From Euborellia annulipes (lineage: Eukaryota; Arthropoda; Insecta; Dermaptera; Anisolabididae), in NCBI GenBank assembly GCA_023213315.1, contig JAKCPI010026517.1, forward strand, positions 43,270 to 107,269: a DNA stretch of 64,000 nucleotides, written 5' to 3'. Made by a program: the position numbers and the translations under genes. Below the pieces are notes generated by a model that saw only the letters and a list, made by a program, of their open reading frames with translations, had not been told where the DNA came from and did not search any database. Shown here in pieces: positions 1-10,360 of this stretch; the stretch's first letter is position 1; each line of letters opens with the position of its first letter.

Positions 1-141
1 CAAGAGATCGTTGCTTGGCATTTTCTAACCGATGTAGGGCATTTTTATATGCTGGATCTAGGTGATCAAGCCTTGATGTTTGATGAAAATGATCAACAAA
101 TCATAGCGCTCGATGTTAGCCATATTGCAGATGAGTCATAA
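1..141 (+). CDS. C-terminal end of an unidentified protein (partial)
   Basis: An open frame runs from the first base to a TAA stop at 139-141, giving 46 residues that end in DVSHIADES. The start lies outside the window. The piece is acidic and has no motif I recognise. A strong hairpin terminator follows about 30 bases later, which supports this being the true end of a plus-strand gene. Confidence 0.6.
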   Translation, partial: QEIVAWHFLTDVGHFYMLDLGDQALMFDENDQQIIALDVSHIADES

Positions 142-170
142 AGACACAGTTTTTAAATAGTGTACGTTTA

Positions 171-206
171 AAAAGCATAGCATCATTAGGCTATGCTTTT
201 AGTTTT
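171..206 (+). terminator. Rho-independent terminator
   Basis: A perfect 10-bp stem (171-180 with 191-200) and a 10-base loop are followed by a short T-rich stretch. It sits just after the partial gene ending at 141 and before the lipoprotein at 219. The stem has A/T ends, so it could work in both directions. Confidence 0.7.
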
Positions 207-218
207 AGGGTGATCAGA

Positions 219-590
219 ATGAATCGTTTGAGTTTAATTTCAGTATTTTGTTTAGTGACTTTGTCTGGCTGTGCAACAACACAAAATTTAATGAATAAAG
301 TGGGTGGTTCAGAGACACCATTAAGTCAGGTTTTAAATGAACGTCCTGATTTACGTAAGGATCTCGCGACTGTTGAGTTGCGTCAGTATTTTAATAGTGT
401 GGAATCACCCACTGTCGCAGAAGTGAAGTTGACTGAAACAGGTTTGATGGATGATTCAGTGCGCTCAATTCGTAGTGTGTATAGCTTTAAAAATATTGAT
501 GGTCAGTGGAAACGTATAGATATGCAAAAGGAATATCAGTGTTACCGTGGTAAGAACACCAAGACCTTCCAAAAGGCAAAATGTCCTTGA
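219..590 (+). CDS. Small putative lipoprotein
   Basis: This encodes about 123 residues. The N-terminus MNRLSLISVFCLVTLSGC is a lipoprotein signal peptide with lipobox LSGC, so the mature protein starts at Cys18 and should be lipid-anchored. I chose ATG at 219 because AGGG lies about 8 bases upstream; the frame also opens at a GTG at 210. The rest is a short soluble domain with a C-terminal Cys pair (YQCYRG and KCP) that could form a disulfide. I do not recognise the family. Terminators flank the gene on both sides, so it is probably a single-gene unit. Confidence 0.75.
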   Translation: MNRLSLISVFCLVTLSGCATTQNLMNKVGGSETPLSQVLNERPDLRKDLATVELRQYFNSVESPTVAEVKLTETGLMDDSVRSIRSVYSFKNIDGQWKRIDMQKEYQCYRGKNTKTFQKAKCP

Positions 591-634
591 TAATTTTTTG
601 ATTTATGCTTAAAAAATAGATAGAAATGCTGGAT

Positions 635-664
635 AAAAACGTATCAGACTTGGTACGTTTTTTA
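635..664 (+). terminator. Rho-independent terminator
   Basis: A 9-bp stem (about 635-643 with 654-662) leads into a T run. It lies 45 bases after the stop of the small lipoprotein gene and fits as its terminator. Confidence 0.7.
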
Positions 665-682
665 TTTGGGAAATCACAATAA

Positions 683-1321
683 ATGAATATTTTAATTGTG
701 GGTAATGGTTTTGATCTTTCGCATTTTTTGTCTGCTACAAGAAGTTGAATATATAAAATATATAGTCAAACCACCTAATTATTCATACAAGTGATTTCCA
801 TCAAGTCATTGATCATAAATGAAGCTTATGTTTTTGTATGAACTTTTAGAAACTGTTGGTTATCAATTCATTTTTTGTACTTTTGAATCATAGATGGTTG
901 ATCCTATCGTGTGGCGACATGGATGTCGCCGTTGGGCGGGGTACAGGACTGTACCCCTCGCCCAACAGAAGATTTTTGTCATCTTTTCATCTCTTAAAAG
1001 TGAGGCATCGCCTACGCAAAGGTATTTAAACTTTGAATGTAAGGTGTGGCATTGCAAGCTTTTTATAATCAAACAATTTATTTTTTACATGTAATTGATT
1101 TAATTAAAAATATTAATTAAGAGAAATTCTATTCTTGTGTCTGAGTTTTTGATAGGTTGGCTATAAAGCAAATTATGCTGGTAAGTATCATGATGAATTA
1201 AAGCGAATATTGATAAAGGTTTTGAATTAAAAACAAAAAGGAAGAAAACCTTGGATTCAAAGAAAATTTAAAAAGCACTGAAATTGATGATATAAAACTT
1301 ATAGATTTACCCAAAATGTGA
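683..1321 (+). pseudogene. Remnant resembling an AbiH-type gene, interrupted by a dispersed repeat
   Basis: ATG at 683 opens a 21-residue frame with NILIVGNGFDLS, which resembles the conserved N-terminus of AbiH-family abortive-infection proteins, then stops at 746-748. The dispersed repeat follows from about 757. Beyond it, 1140-1321 again reads like coding sequence: a segment with YHDELKRILIKVLN, then in another frame a tail ending DDIKLIDLPKM and TGA at 1319-1321. That tail overlaps the start of the next gene in ATGTGA fashion, as in translational coupling. My reading is one gene whose middle was replaced by the repeat. The AbiH call rests on a short motif only, and the tail may belong to a different gene. 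Confidence 0.45.
757..1112 (+). repeat. Dispersed repeat, copy 1 (inverted relative to 13,120-13,515)
   Basis: This block of about 355 bases matches the reverse complement of 13,120-13,515 from one end (TCAAACCACCT...) to the other (GATTTAATTAAAAAT), with indels and substitutions. Inside are two nested palindromes: one around GGCGACATGGATGTCGCC (912-929) and one around GGGGTACAGGACTGTACCCC (939-958). Both copies also hold a possible short peptide start (MKLMFLYELLE). No transposase is present. It looks like a non-autonomous mobile or MITE-like repeat, or a structured RNA element. It interrupts the AbiH-like remnant. Confidence 0.75.
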
Positions 1322-2091
1322 ACACAATGAACATCCAACAAGAAATTCAACACTTATTCCAAAATCGAGATGAACACCCACTGTTTTATATCGAAAGCGG
1401 TAGTCGCTTATGGGGTATGGCAAGTCCAGACAGCGATTACGATGTGCGTGGTTTTCATCTACCCTCCAAGGCACAATATTACGATTATCGCCAACACCGT
1501 GATTTAATCGAGATCATGGATGGCGACTTTGACTTTGTTTCATTCGACTTAAATAAAATGTTTGGGCTTTTGGCAAAAAGTAATCCGACTGTTTTAGAGT
1601 GGGTACGTGCACATATAGTCTATTTTAATCCATTTCCTGAATGGGAGAAATTTAGAGATGGCTTACTTGAACGAATAGACTATAAAGCTCTGTATTATCA
1701 TTACTTGTCGCTGGCGAAAGGCGGTATGCATGTCATGCAAACCGCAGATAACTTTACCTATAAAAAAGTGTTTTATTCTATTCGTGGTCTAATGTCAGCA
1801 GAACTAGCAACACAGCAAATTATGCCTGAACTCCTGATTACGCAATTGTTTGATCAAATCGACGCCCATGATCCCTTACGGCATTGGGCAGAAGATTATT
1901 TAGAAATCAAAAAACAGCAGAAAGAAAAAGCGCAATTACCTGTAGAGGAACAAGCGCAAATCTTAAAACTGTTAGAAAATAAAATTGAGGCCTTAAATCT
2001 AAGAGCGATTGAACCGACCAATGATATTGAAAAATTAAAGCAATATCTCACCAAATATAGCTTTAATTTAAAACAACATTTTTATGGCTAA
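1318..2091 (+). CDS. Predicted nucleotidyltransferase (RlaP-like, DNA polymerase beta superfamily)
   Basis: This intact gene encodes about 257 residues. Residues 24-45 carry the nucleotidyltransferase core: ESGSRLWGMASPDSDYDVRG, with the helix-turn GSRLWG followed by the metal-binding pair D-x-D. That pattern and the later GM..MQTADNFTYKKVFY...R segment match the predicted nucleotidyltransferases of the YcgL/RlaP type, some of which sit in RNA-repair operons. The substrate is unknown. The start is GTG 1318 or ATG 1327, and either overlaps or nearly touches the AbiH-like tail, suggesting a shared transcript. No partner RNA ligase gene is visible nearby. Confidence 0.7.
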   Translation: MNTMNIQQEIQHLFQNRDEHPLFYIESGSRLWGMASPDSDYDVRGFHLPSKAQYYDYRQHRDLIEIMDGDFDFVSFDLNKMFGLLAKSNPTVLEWVRAHIVYFNPFPEWEKFRDGLLERIDYKALYYHYLSLAKGGMHVMQTADNFTYKKVFYSIRGLMSAELATQQIMPELLITQLFDQIDAHDPLRHWAEDYLEIKKQQKEKAQLPVEEQAQILKLLENKIEALNLRAIEPTNDIEKLKQYLTKYSFNLKQHFYG

Positions 2092-2122
2092 TGCTTTTAC
2101 TCAATCAGAGAATAGTGACACT

Positions 2123-2998
2123 ATGAAAACCCTTGCCTTTATTCATCGTAATGACACCCGCTTTGCGATAGGGGATTTTATCCTGTACTTTCTGTATTTT
2201 CACACTATGAATTAGGCAATACCGTCTCTCCCTTTCTGTTACTGGATCATTTAGGACCTGGTGTTTTAAAACCGACCAATCTACGCAAAGGGGTGAGTGA
2301 GCATCCTCACCGTGGTTTTGAAACGGTTACCCTGATTTTTGCTGGTGAATTAGAACATCGTGACTCATCGGGTGGTGGTGGTATTGTTTCAGCAGGTGAT
2401 GTGCAATGGATGACCGCAGCTTCAGGTGTGGAACACAAAGAGGTCTTTAGTGAGGCATTTTCAAAAACGGGTGGCTATTTTGAAATGGTACAACTATGGG
2501 TGAATTTGCCTGCCAAAGATAAAATGAATCCACCACGTTACCAAAGCTTGCGAAAAGCCAATATTCCAGTGATTGAACTCCCGAATAGTGCTGGAACGGT
2601 ACGGGTGATTGCTGGGAACTATCAAGGGCAATCAAGGGCCAGCAAAAACGCATTCGCCACTTCAAGTTTTGGATATTGAAATCCAAGCAGGGCATAAGAT
2701 CAGATTGCCCGCAGGCGCAGGAGAAACCACACTGGTCTATTTACGAACGGGTAAGGCTCAGTTTCAAGCTGAAGATGAAATATTTGAAGAGCAAGGGCTT
2801 GCTGTGATGTCGAGTTTGGAACAAGACTTTGAAATAACGGCATTGCAACAGTGTAAATTGTTGCTGCTTACAGGCAAACCGCTTCAAGAGCCAATCAATG
2901 GGCATGGGCCATTCGTCATGAACAACTATACAGAAATTCTTGAAGCATATAACGATATTAAACGTGGCACATTTATCAAATCAACAGTGCGCGAATGA
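2123..2998 (+). CDS. Pirin family protein, frameshifted twice
   Basis: ATG at 2123 begins MKTLAFIHRNDTRF, but the frame breaks near 2180 and again near 2640; all three segments join into one protein of about 290 residues. The middle segment has the pirin N-terminal cupin signature: HPHRGFETVTLIFAGELEHRDS, then GDVQWMTAASGVEHKE, supplying the His/Glu iron ligands. The C-terminal cupin half follows in the third frame and ends ...INGHGPFVMN. Pirins are cytoplasmic Fe-binding cupins, and several bacterial ones have quercetinase activity. The breaks are single-base and look like sequencing indels. The gene follows the nucleotidyltransferase by about 30 bases. Confidence 0.85.
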
Positions 2999-3039
2999 TG
3001 AATAAAGCAAACTGTGAGAATTACAATTCGCTCTGGTAC

Positions 3040-3432
3040 CTAATTTATCGATTGTGGTTTGTTCTTGAGTGCAATCAAGCCTTTGATCAGCAATGCAATC
3101 CCGATACCCACACATAATCCCATTAAGAACTTACCAAATATACCCAAGCCCAATTCTTTATGGTTGGCTGAGCTAATCGCTTTCGCCGTATCTTCAGCCG
3201 AGGCGGTCGTGTTGGCTTGACTATCCATCAATGCCACAAAGCCTGTATCTGTTTTACAGCTTCCTATGATAGTGCTTGAGTTTTCAGCATATTTATTTTG
3301 AACCAATTGTTCACATCGCGCCTGATCTTCAGCACTAATTTTAGGTGCAGAACTGATAAAATAAAGTCCTCCACCCACCAACAATAAAATCACGCCAATA
3401 ATGATCAGCGATATTGGGTTTTTATTTTTCAT
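3040..3432 (-). CDS. Small membrane protein of unknown function
   Basis: This encodes 130 residues. A TM helix at about residues 8-28 (ISLIIIGVILLLVGGGLYFI) is followed by a periplasm-sized loop with two cysteines (residues 40 and 59) and a second TM helix at about 98-121. The short C-terminus is basic. I do not recognise the family. It lies convergent to the pirin gene, and a 344-base gap separates it from the divergent exporter gene. Confidence 0.7.
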   Translation of the reverse strand: MKNKNPISLIIIGVILLLVGGGLYFISSAPKISAEDQARCEQLVQNKYAENSSTIIGSCKTDTGFVALMDSQANTTASAEDTAKAISSANHKELGLGIFGKFLMGLCVGIGIALLIKGLIALKNKPQSIN

Positions 3433-3776
3433 TTAAATTATTTATATCCGCTTATACAGCATTTAGAGTAGCTTAAGAATAATAAATGTTCAACTTTCAC
3501 TGGAAATTTGTCTGTGTTAGACTAGTAAAACTTAACCCTGTGTGTACCTCTGTGAGCTTTCTCATAGATCGGGTCAAGTTATAAATCTCACAAATATAGT
3601 TTCAGCAATTACTTTACCTATTGAATTAGACACCTTGTGAATACGGTGTTGAACTGCCTTTATTCAACGTAAATTCCACAATTTAATATTTATATTTCAG
3701 TGCTTGTCATTGGGCGAACGCTTATCTTTAAAAAGTAGTGTGAGCGATGCAAGCCAATAAAGATATGTAGAAAATA
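3433..3776. other. Intergenic region between divergent genes
   Basis: This 344-base spacer separates the minus-strand membrane protein from the plus-strand MFS exporter and should hold both promoters. I see a small hairpin candidate around ACACC...GGTGT (about 3629-3649) and a few AT-rich blocks, but no clear operator or riboswitch. Confidence 0.4.
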
Positions 3777-5018
3777 ATGCAAAATTTAGTGCAAAAAGAA
3801 CAAACTGCAAAGTTTGAGTCGCGCTACGCTTATGTTTCCGTTGGCGTTGGTGTTATTTGAATTTTCAGTTTATATCGGTAATGATTTGGTTCAGCCTGCG
3901 ATGCTCGCAATCACCAAGAATTTGGTGTGAGTAGTGCATGGGCACCATCATCTATGTCATTTTATCTTCTCGGCGGGGCATGCGTCGCAGGGATACTCGG
4001 ACCTTTGTCTGACCGATTAGGACGTAAGAAAGTTTTATTGTCAGGTGTTGCATTCTTTGTCATCACCTGTTTATTAATTTTACTCACCCACAATATTGAA
4101 AGTTTTCTTGTTTTAAGATTCTTGCAAGGTTTTGGTTTATCTGTGATCGCAGCAGTGGGTTATGCCGCGATTCAAGAAACCTTTCAAGAGCGTGATGCCA
4201 TTAAAGTCATGGCACTGATGGCAAATATTTCTTTGCTTGCCCCTTTGATTGGCCCTGTTGTCGGCGCATTCCTGATTGATCATGTGTCATGGCACTGGGG
4301 ATTTATTGCGATTGCCTTTTTAGCTTTTCTGAGTTGGTTCGGTCTAAAAGCCAAGATGCCAGCACGTACAAGCAGTATTCCCAAAAAGCCATTGAGTTAT
4401 ATTTGGGATGATTATATGCAAGTCTTGAAAAATAAGACGTTCATGGGCATGACCCTCGGCTTGCCGATGGTGGCGATGCCTTTGATGCTATGGATCGCAT
4501 TATCCCCAGTGATGTTGGTTGAAGAACTGGGGCTCAGTAGTATGCAATATGGTCTGGCGCAATTCCCTGTATTGGGTGGATTGATTCTAGGTAATATTGT
4601 GCTGATTAAAGTGATTGATCGTTTGCCACTGGGTAAAACAGTTTTGATTGGTTTACCTTTGATGCTTTTAGGTACCGCAATTGTGGTGGCTGGGATCATT
4701 TGGCGCGAATATTTTCTTCACTGCGTTATTTTAGGCATGACCTTAGTCAGCTTTGGTGAAGGAATTAGTTTTTCAGTGCTTTATCGTTTTGCGTTAATGT
4801 CATCTGAAGTTTCTAAAGGCACTGTCGCTGCTGCTGTTTCAGTGTTGATGATGTTCACGTTCTTCTTTGTGATTGAACTGATTCGAATTCTGTATGAGCA
4901 TTTCCATCTCTGGGCTTATGCGTTGTCGTGTTTTGCGTTAATTGCTTTGTGGTTCACTATTCCACGTGGATTATTAAAAACAATTATGCAGCAACGTAAA
5001 GTAAATGGTGAGTTTTAA
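3777..5018 (+). CDS. craA: MFS multidrug exporter, MdfA/CraA type, frameshifted near the start
   Basis: This is a 12-helix proton-driven antiporter of about 410 residues. Reading across two single-base breaks (before 3832 and near 3920), the N-terminus runs [22 protein letters not shown], the membrane-embedded acidic motif of the MdfA family. The loop 2-3 motif A is [11 protein letters not shown]. The main frame from 3927 is intact, with motif C-like glycines at [12 protein letters not shown]. In E. coli MdfA exports chloramphenicol and many cationic drugs; the Acinetobacter relative CraA gives intrinsic chloramphenicol resistance. The family call is firm; craA rather than another MdfA paralogue is inferred from the genus. 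Confidence 0.85.
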
Positions 5019-5029
5019 GCTCACTTGAG

Positions 5030-5060
5030 TTTCCCTCTCCTTGTAAAAGGGGAGGGAGCT
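5030..5060. terminator. Possible terminator hairpin
   Basis: A 9-bp stem with one G-U pair (TCCCTCTCC at 5032-5040 and GGGGAGGGA at 5049-5057) lies between two convergent genes, the exporter and the DUF3817 gene. The T tract is weak. Confidence 0.45.
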
Positions 5061-5081
5061 TTGCTTCTTAAATAAAACAGG

Positions 5082-5375
5082 TTAAGGCTGTTGTAATGCT
5101 TTTAATTTATGATCAAAAACAAAAGGCCCAAAAGGTAAAATTGAAGCAATTAAACCTAAAATAAACATGTGAATGGACCACTTCTGTTTTCCACAGACAA
5201 TCAATAACACTGCAAGAAAAGCAAGAAATAACACACCATGTCCCATGCCAATATATTTCACATAAATAGGCGTATCCCAAATATATTTCAAAGGCATCGC
5301 AATAAAGAGAAGAAGGAGAAAGGAAATACCTTCAAGAAAACCAACAATACGTAAAGATTTGATATTCATGGTCAC
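5082..5375 (-). CDS. DUF3817 family small integral membrane protein
   Basis: This encodes 95-97 residues with three hydrophobic segments. The opening MNIKSLRIVGFLEGISFLLLLF and the later GMGHGVLFLAFLAVLL are the hallmarks of DUF3817 proteins, which begin with an Arg/Glu-Gly helix and carry a conserved His in helix 2. Function is unknown in this family. ATG at 5375 or 5369 could be the start. It sits alone between the exporter and the next secreted-protein gene. Confidence 0.8.
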   Translation of the reverse strand: MTMNIKSLRIVGFLEGISFLLLLFIAMPLKYIWDTPIYVKYIGMGHGVLFLAFLAVLLIVCGKQKWSIHMFILGLIASILPFGPFVFDHKLKALQQP

Positions 5376-5532
5376 TTAGTCAAATGAGAATGAAGCTTGA
5401 GTCTAACCGAATTATCTAAACGATTTGAAAAAAATAGTAAATAAAATCGATTGATTTAAATAGATGGAAGATCGTTCTGGAGAATAAGCTTTTAGTCTCC
5501 AGACCAGATATAGCCCTAATATTTAAGATCGA

Positions 5533-6089
5533 TTATTGTAAAGCTTTGATTGCTGCATCCTGCTGTTGTTGTTCAAACTCAGTGATATAAACACACCCGA
5601 TATAGGTTTTATGTTCACCTTGATCTACAACGGGATTCGATTCAGCCAAAGTCAGTTTACGCAAAGATTTTTCGGTTTCTTTGGTCTCAAGATCTGTTTT
5701 TACAACTTTCTCTCCTGAAAAATACGGCATATCTTTAAAGAAAGGGTTTTGCGTGATTTGAAACTTTTTAGCGAGGTCTTTGGTATTCGCATGTTTTAAA
5801 ACAGCCAACATTCCACCAGAAACCAAACTGATTTGATCTGTAGTTTGACCGAATACTGTAATCGGGAACTTTACTGACATAGCTATATTCTTCACCTTGT
5901 TTGATCCAGCCATTCTTTTTCAGATCATCCTCAAATTCAAAACCTAAATCATAATAATTTTTCAGTGTCTTTTTACACTCTAAAAATTGCTCGTAAGTCT
6001 TGATTAAATTGAGAATCTGCAAAAGCACTGGGCGCAGCACCGAGGGTCAATGCAGAGAATAAAAACGTTAGGCAATGTCTAAGTTTCAT
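5533..6089 (-). CDS. Secreted protein of unknown function, frameshifted
   Basis: Starting at ATG 6089 the frame reads MKLRHCLTFLFSALTLGAAPSAFA, a clear Sec signal peptide with cleavage after AFA. The frame then changes near 6015 and again near 5885. The joined protein is about 185 residues and includes ECKKTLKNYYDLGFEFEDDLKKNG and a C-terminal part with YIGCVYITEFEQQQQ. Two cysteines could form a disulfide in the periplasm. I do not recognise the family. The two breaks look like sequencing indels because codon sense resumes at once. Confidence 0.65.
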
Positions 6090-6119
6090 GTGAAGCCTCT
6101 AAATGTCTAGTCATTCTTG

Positions 6120-8271
6120 CTATTTAATTTCTAATCGAAGTAAGGTTGTTTTTAGTTTTAACAACTCAGGTAAGGTTTCCAATAATAAACTGATTTGTTT
6201 AAGTACCAAAAGTAAATTATCTGACAAATTTGCTTGATCACTGATGTGCTGAATTTCAGTGAGCTTTGCTTCAATTAAGGCTTCATTTACAGCGATTTGG
6301 TTAAGCAAAACATCAGTTAAAGTATGTTTGCACCATAACATCAAATCTAAAATCTGCTGATCATGTACATGTTCACGATGGCTACCTAAAGCTGAAACAT
6401 AACTGAGCTGGCTATGGCTATAGACCAAGTATCTGAAAGGCATTGTGAATTAAATCCGGATTTGGATTAGGTTCAGCACTTAAACTGGAAATCATCGTGG
6501 ATAATTCAATCTGTGCATTATGTGCCGCTCGGCGTGCTTTACGATAATCAATACTGTTGGTGCGGCCTTGTTGATATTGTTCAACAACCGCATCGAAATA
6601 GTCTAAGGTTGCTTTACTGCTTTTTCGGATATTGTTGGAAATATCACGGAAGTTCCAGTCTGGCCAAATAAAACTGACCGCAAACCATGCGATTAAACAC
6701 CCCAAGAGGGTGTCGATAATGCGCGGTAAAATAATGGCATAGCCTGCGCCTTTTAAATTAAAGATCAACAAGACCATTAGCGTTGCCATTAAAGTCGCCA
6801 TGGCATATTTTTTTGAGCGTAGGTAGAAAAAGTACACCCCAAAAATAATGGTAAGGAGTAATTGCCCTTCAATACTGGGGACAAAGTATAAAATCGGAAT
6901 ACCCAAAAGTACCCCTAATACAGTGCCGAGCGTGCGCAGTTTTAAACGGCTTTTGGTGGCAAAATAACTAATCTGGCACACAAATAAACTGGTAAGTAAA
7001 ATCCAATAGCCGTTTTTGGCAAAGGGCAGTAGCGAAATGGCATAGCCCACAGCAAACACAAATGCGATACGCACGGCATGGCGAAATAATGCAGAATTTG
7101 GGGTTAAATGTTGTTTAATCTTGAGCCAAAGGTCTGGTAGATCATGGATATCATCATCCAATAAATTGAGATTATCTCGATGTTGGCTATAACTTTGTTG
7201 ATAATTACGTTGTTCAATACTCAGATTAACAAATTGATCTTGCACATTTTTCAGATTGTTTAATACCAACAGTAAGTTTTTTACTTCTAAATTATGTGGA
7301 TTGTGTTGAATCCATTCCTGCATTGAGTTTTCTAAATGGGCTAAAGCAATATTGTTGTCTGTATGCGTTTGAAAGATTTGGCGCTTTAAAATTGCCTCGG
7401 CAAGTTGCTGGCAATTACGCGCCTGCAAACGTACATTTTTCTGAATACGATAAATTAAATCTGTGCGGCTAAAGTTTTGGTGAATCTTTTCATAGTGCAA
7501 ATAATTAGAGGTGACTTGCTCATGAATATCTTGGGCCAGAAAATATAAATTAAGCCAGTAAATGGTGTTTTTATTGGCACGAGAGGCTTTTAATCGGGTC
7601 AGTAATGAGGCTTTGGTTTGGTTTAAGTTTTGTACCAACTGACTGTTTTGCAAAGAAAGATCATATAAAAGCTGTTCAACATTGTCGATATTATCAGGAT
7701 CAAACAGTTTTGCTTTTGACATCAACAGCTCAGAAAGAAGATTAAAGCTATTGGATAAGTTGTCTTGTACAGCCTGTGTCGGTTTAAGTAGATAGAAAAT
7801 GATAGAGGTCAAGCCATACCATAATGTGCCCATGATAAAATAACTGGGCTGTTGATACCACTCAGTATATTCACCCAAGCCAAACATGGTATAGATTGAC
7901 AAGAGTACGGTACCAAATGAAATGGTGGCGTAGCGTTGCCCCAATGCACCCATTAAGATAAAAGCTGCGCTGGACAGAGATAAGTAAATTAAAAATAAAA
8001 GTTTATAGGGATGTAAAAAATCTAAAATACTACTGACAGTAAAAAACAGCACACAGACCAAGCCAAGATTTCTTAAACGAATACTCAGTCGGTCATCAAA
8101 ATCTGTGAGTGCTGTTGCAATTGCACCAAGCGTAATTGGAACAATGAGCTGTTCATAACCTAGAAAATACAGTCCAAGCGTTGTTCCAGTTAAAACAATC
8201 AAAATCTGTAGGCAATAAATCAAAGTTGAATTTGATTTTATATTTTGAAAGATTTGCTGATAACTATTCAC
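6120..8271 (-). CDS. yccS: FUSC / YccS-YhfK family inner membrane transporter, one frameshift
   Basis: The joined length of about 717 residues matches the YccS/YhfK family. The layout is typical: an N-terminal block of TM helices (residues about 15-165), a long cytoplasmic helical region (170-390), a second TM block (about 395-520, including GYWILLTSLFVCQISYFATKSRLKLRTLGTVLG), and a C-terminal cytoplasmic helical tail. The conserved R..GT..G motif of the FUSC domain is visible in that second block. The frame breaks near 6430, moving the last ~100 residues into another frame. Relatives export aromatic acids or fusaric acid; substrate here is unknown, and yccS marks family likeness only. It is divergent from the DUF2252 gene. 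Confidence 0.85.
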
Positions 8272-8456
8272 AGTGTCAATTCAGTGGCTTGGGTGTTTTA
8301 ATATTTTACTCATTTCTGAAAAAGGCGATACGATTTATTGCATGTAGAAATGTAAAAAATAAACGGTAATATTCAACATTTTGTATACAGTTTTGCCCTT
8401 ACTTAAATGCTTAAAAAAATTCAGAATAAGCGATCAAATACTTAAAAATAGCAAAA

Positions 8457-9681
8457 ATGCCAAACCAGCAAAACACTGAAATAAAACAACCTCGTTATCG
8501 AAATGCTGAACTAACAGAACGTCGTAATTTAAAAATGGCAGGTTCAATCCATGCCTATGTACGTGGCAATACGGCCAAATATTATGATTGGTTGAAGCAA
8601 GCTGAAATAAGTTCGATCCCACAGGGGCCTGCGATTTGGATTTGTGGAGATTGTCATACTGGGAATTTGGGCCCTGTTGCCAATGCTGAGGGTAAAATTG
8701 ATATTGAAATTCGTGACCTAGATCAAACAGTGATTGGTAATCCTGCCAATGATGTTATCCGTTTAGGATTATCCTTAGCCACAGCTGTGCGTAGTTCAGA
8801 TTTACCCGGTGTGGTCACCGCGCAGATGATTGAAGCGTTGTATGCAGGTTATGTGAATGCCTTAGTACAAAATGGTCGAGGGATTGATAAATTACAGCGA
8901 CCAGTACTTGTGCATAGTGCGATGCAAAAAGCACTTAAGCGAACCTGGAAAAATTTAGCAAGAGAGCGTTTAGAAGGTTTAACGCCAGAAATAGCCTTGG
9001 GGAAGAAATTTTGGCCCTTATTGAAAAAAGAACATCTCGAAATTCATCGTGTTTTTAATCAGCCCGATATTCAAGACTTGGTCACAATGATTGGTCAGCG
9101 TGATCAATCAGCTCAGTTGAAAGTCATCGATTCAGCATATTGGGTTAAAGGGTGCAGTTCTTTAGGCTTATTGCGCTATATCGTACTGATGGATTCATCG
9201 AATCATATTGTCAGAGATGGGAAAGGCCTATGTTTAATGGATCTGAAAGAAGCCACAACAGCACTTGCACCACGCTATTCAAATACACCGATGCCAAAAG
9301 ACAATGCATCAAGAATTGTTGAAGGTGCAAGACACTTATCACCCTTTTTAGGGGAGCGGATGCGAGCAAGCAAGTTTTTAGATACTTCGGTTTTTTATTC
9401 GAGAGTTATTACCACAAGATTTAAAACTCGAAATAGAAGGGGTGAATGACGTTGAAGCCAAAGATTTAGCTTTCTATTTGGCTTTTGTCGTTGGTCGTGC
9501 ACATGCTCGACAGATGGATGATTCAGTACGCAATGCTTGGGTAAAAGAGCTAAAACGCAATCAATCAAAAACTATTGATGCGCCATTTTGGCTATGGCGT
9601 AGTATTGTTGAATTGATGAGTGTACATGAGGCTGGTTATTTGGAACATTGCCGCCGTTATGCGCTTTCGCATCTAAAATAA
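8457..9681 (+). CDS. DUF2252 family protein, one frameshift
   Basis: The N-terminal 320 residues are in one frame from ATG 8457; the frame changes near 9400-9440 and the last 79 residues finish at 9681. The family signature is clear: MAGSIHAYVRGN, then GPAIWICGDCHTGNLGP and EIRDLDQTVIGNPANDVIRLGLSL, a kinase-like fold with an aspartate-rich loop. DUF2252 proteins resemble aminoglycoside/choline kinases but have no assigned substrate. Total length of about 407 residues is normal. The gene is monocistronic, with a hairpin right after its stop. Confidence 0.85.
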
Positions 9682-9688
9682 AGACGAT

Positions 9689-9713
9689 GTGGATAAGAGC
9701 ATACTTATCCACA
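9689..9713. other. Hairpin made of two inverted DnaA-box sequences
   Basis: TGTGGATAAG (9689-9698) and CTTATCCACA (9704-9713) form a perfect 10-bp stem with a 5-base loop. Each arm contains the consensus DnaA box TTATCCACA, in opposite orientations. It lies just after the DUF2252 stop and before convergent sodC, so a terminator role is the plain reading, though no T run follows. Confidence 0.6.
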
Positions 9714-9791
9714 ATTTGGGTCTGTTAAAAACTCCTTTCAGTTTACGCAAAAAAACCATTTTTGAAAGGCTTCCACCCCTAATGATTTAAA

Positions 9792-10360
9792 TTATTGAAT
9801 CACACCACAGGCAATACGATCTCCACCGCCACCCAGTGGTTTTGGATGGTCTGAATAGTTATCACCACCTGCATGAATCATAATGGCTAAGCCTTGAATA
9901 TCGGCCAGTTTTAAACGTGGTGCAATTAAGGTTGTTTTGGCATTTCCATTTGAATCTACATTAAGTACTGGTAAATCGCCCATATGTCCATCATTGGGGG
10001 TACCGTGGCCAGTTTTTTGTGGATTGAAATGACCACCCGCAGCTAAAGCAGCGCCCATTTTACCGTCTTTTTCAGCAGGGGCAGCATGAGCCTTTTTCAT
10101 GAATATGGAAACCATGATAACCAGAAGGTAATTGGCTAAGTTGAGTGTTGATGGTTAAACCATTTGGAGAGTCTTGCAAGCTCACTGTACCAATTTTCTT
10201 GCACCAATGCCTTGTGCAGAGACCGCATGCATATCCACTGTTTGTAGTGGTGTTTTAAGCTTAGGTTTGAACTCGTTGTTGTACTACATGCCGCTGTAAA
10301 AAGTGCGATACATGTACAAAGTATAGAAGTTTTAAAGAAAGTAGATGTCATCGAACGCAT
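9792..10360 (-). CDS. sodC: Cu/Zn superoxide dismutase (lipoprotein), frameshifted
   Basis: The C-terminal 100 residues are unmistakable Cu/Zn [15 protein letters not shown] supplies metal-site histidines, [24 protein letters not shown] holds the Zn/Cu ligands, the electrostatic loop and the disulfide cysteine. The upstream frame begins [12 protein letters not shown] and has a lipobox-like LFTAAC, so the protein is probably exported and lipid-anchored. Between about 10,110 and 10,270 the frame changes at least twice and part of the N-terminal beta-barrel is scrambled. SodC dismutates superoxide in the periplasm. ATG 10,360 is my start; 10,387 or 10,351 are alternatives. Confidence 0.85.

Noticed and set aside
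863..1094. Open frames on both strands within the dispersed repeat
   Set aside because: They exist because of the palindromic repeat; neither has a ribosome site, and the second copy disrupts them.
3433..3776. Riboswitch upstream of the craA-like exporter
   Set aside because: Only a weak hairpin is visible and no known aptamer consensus could be found.
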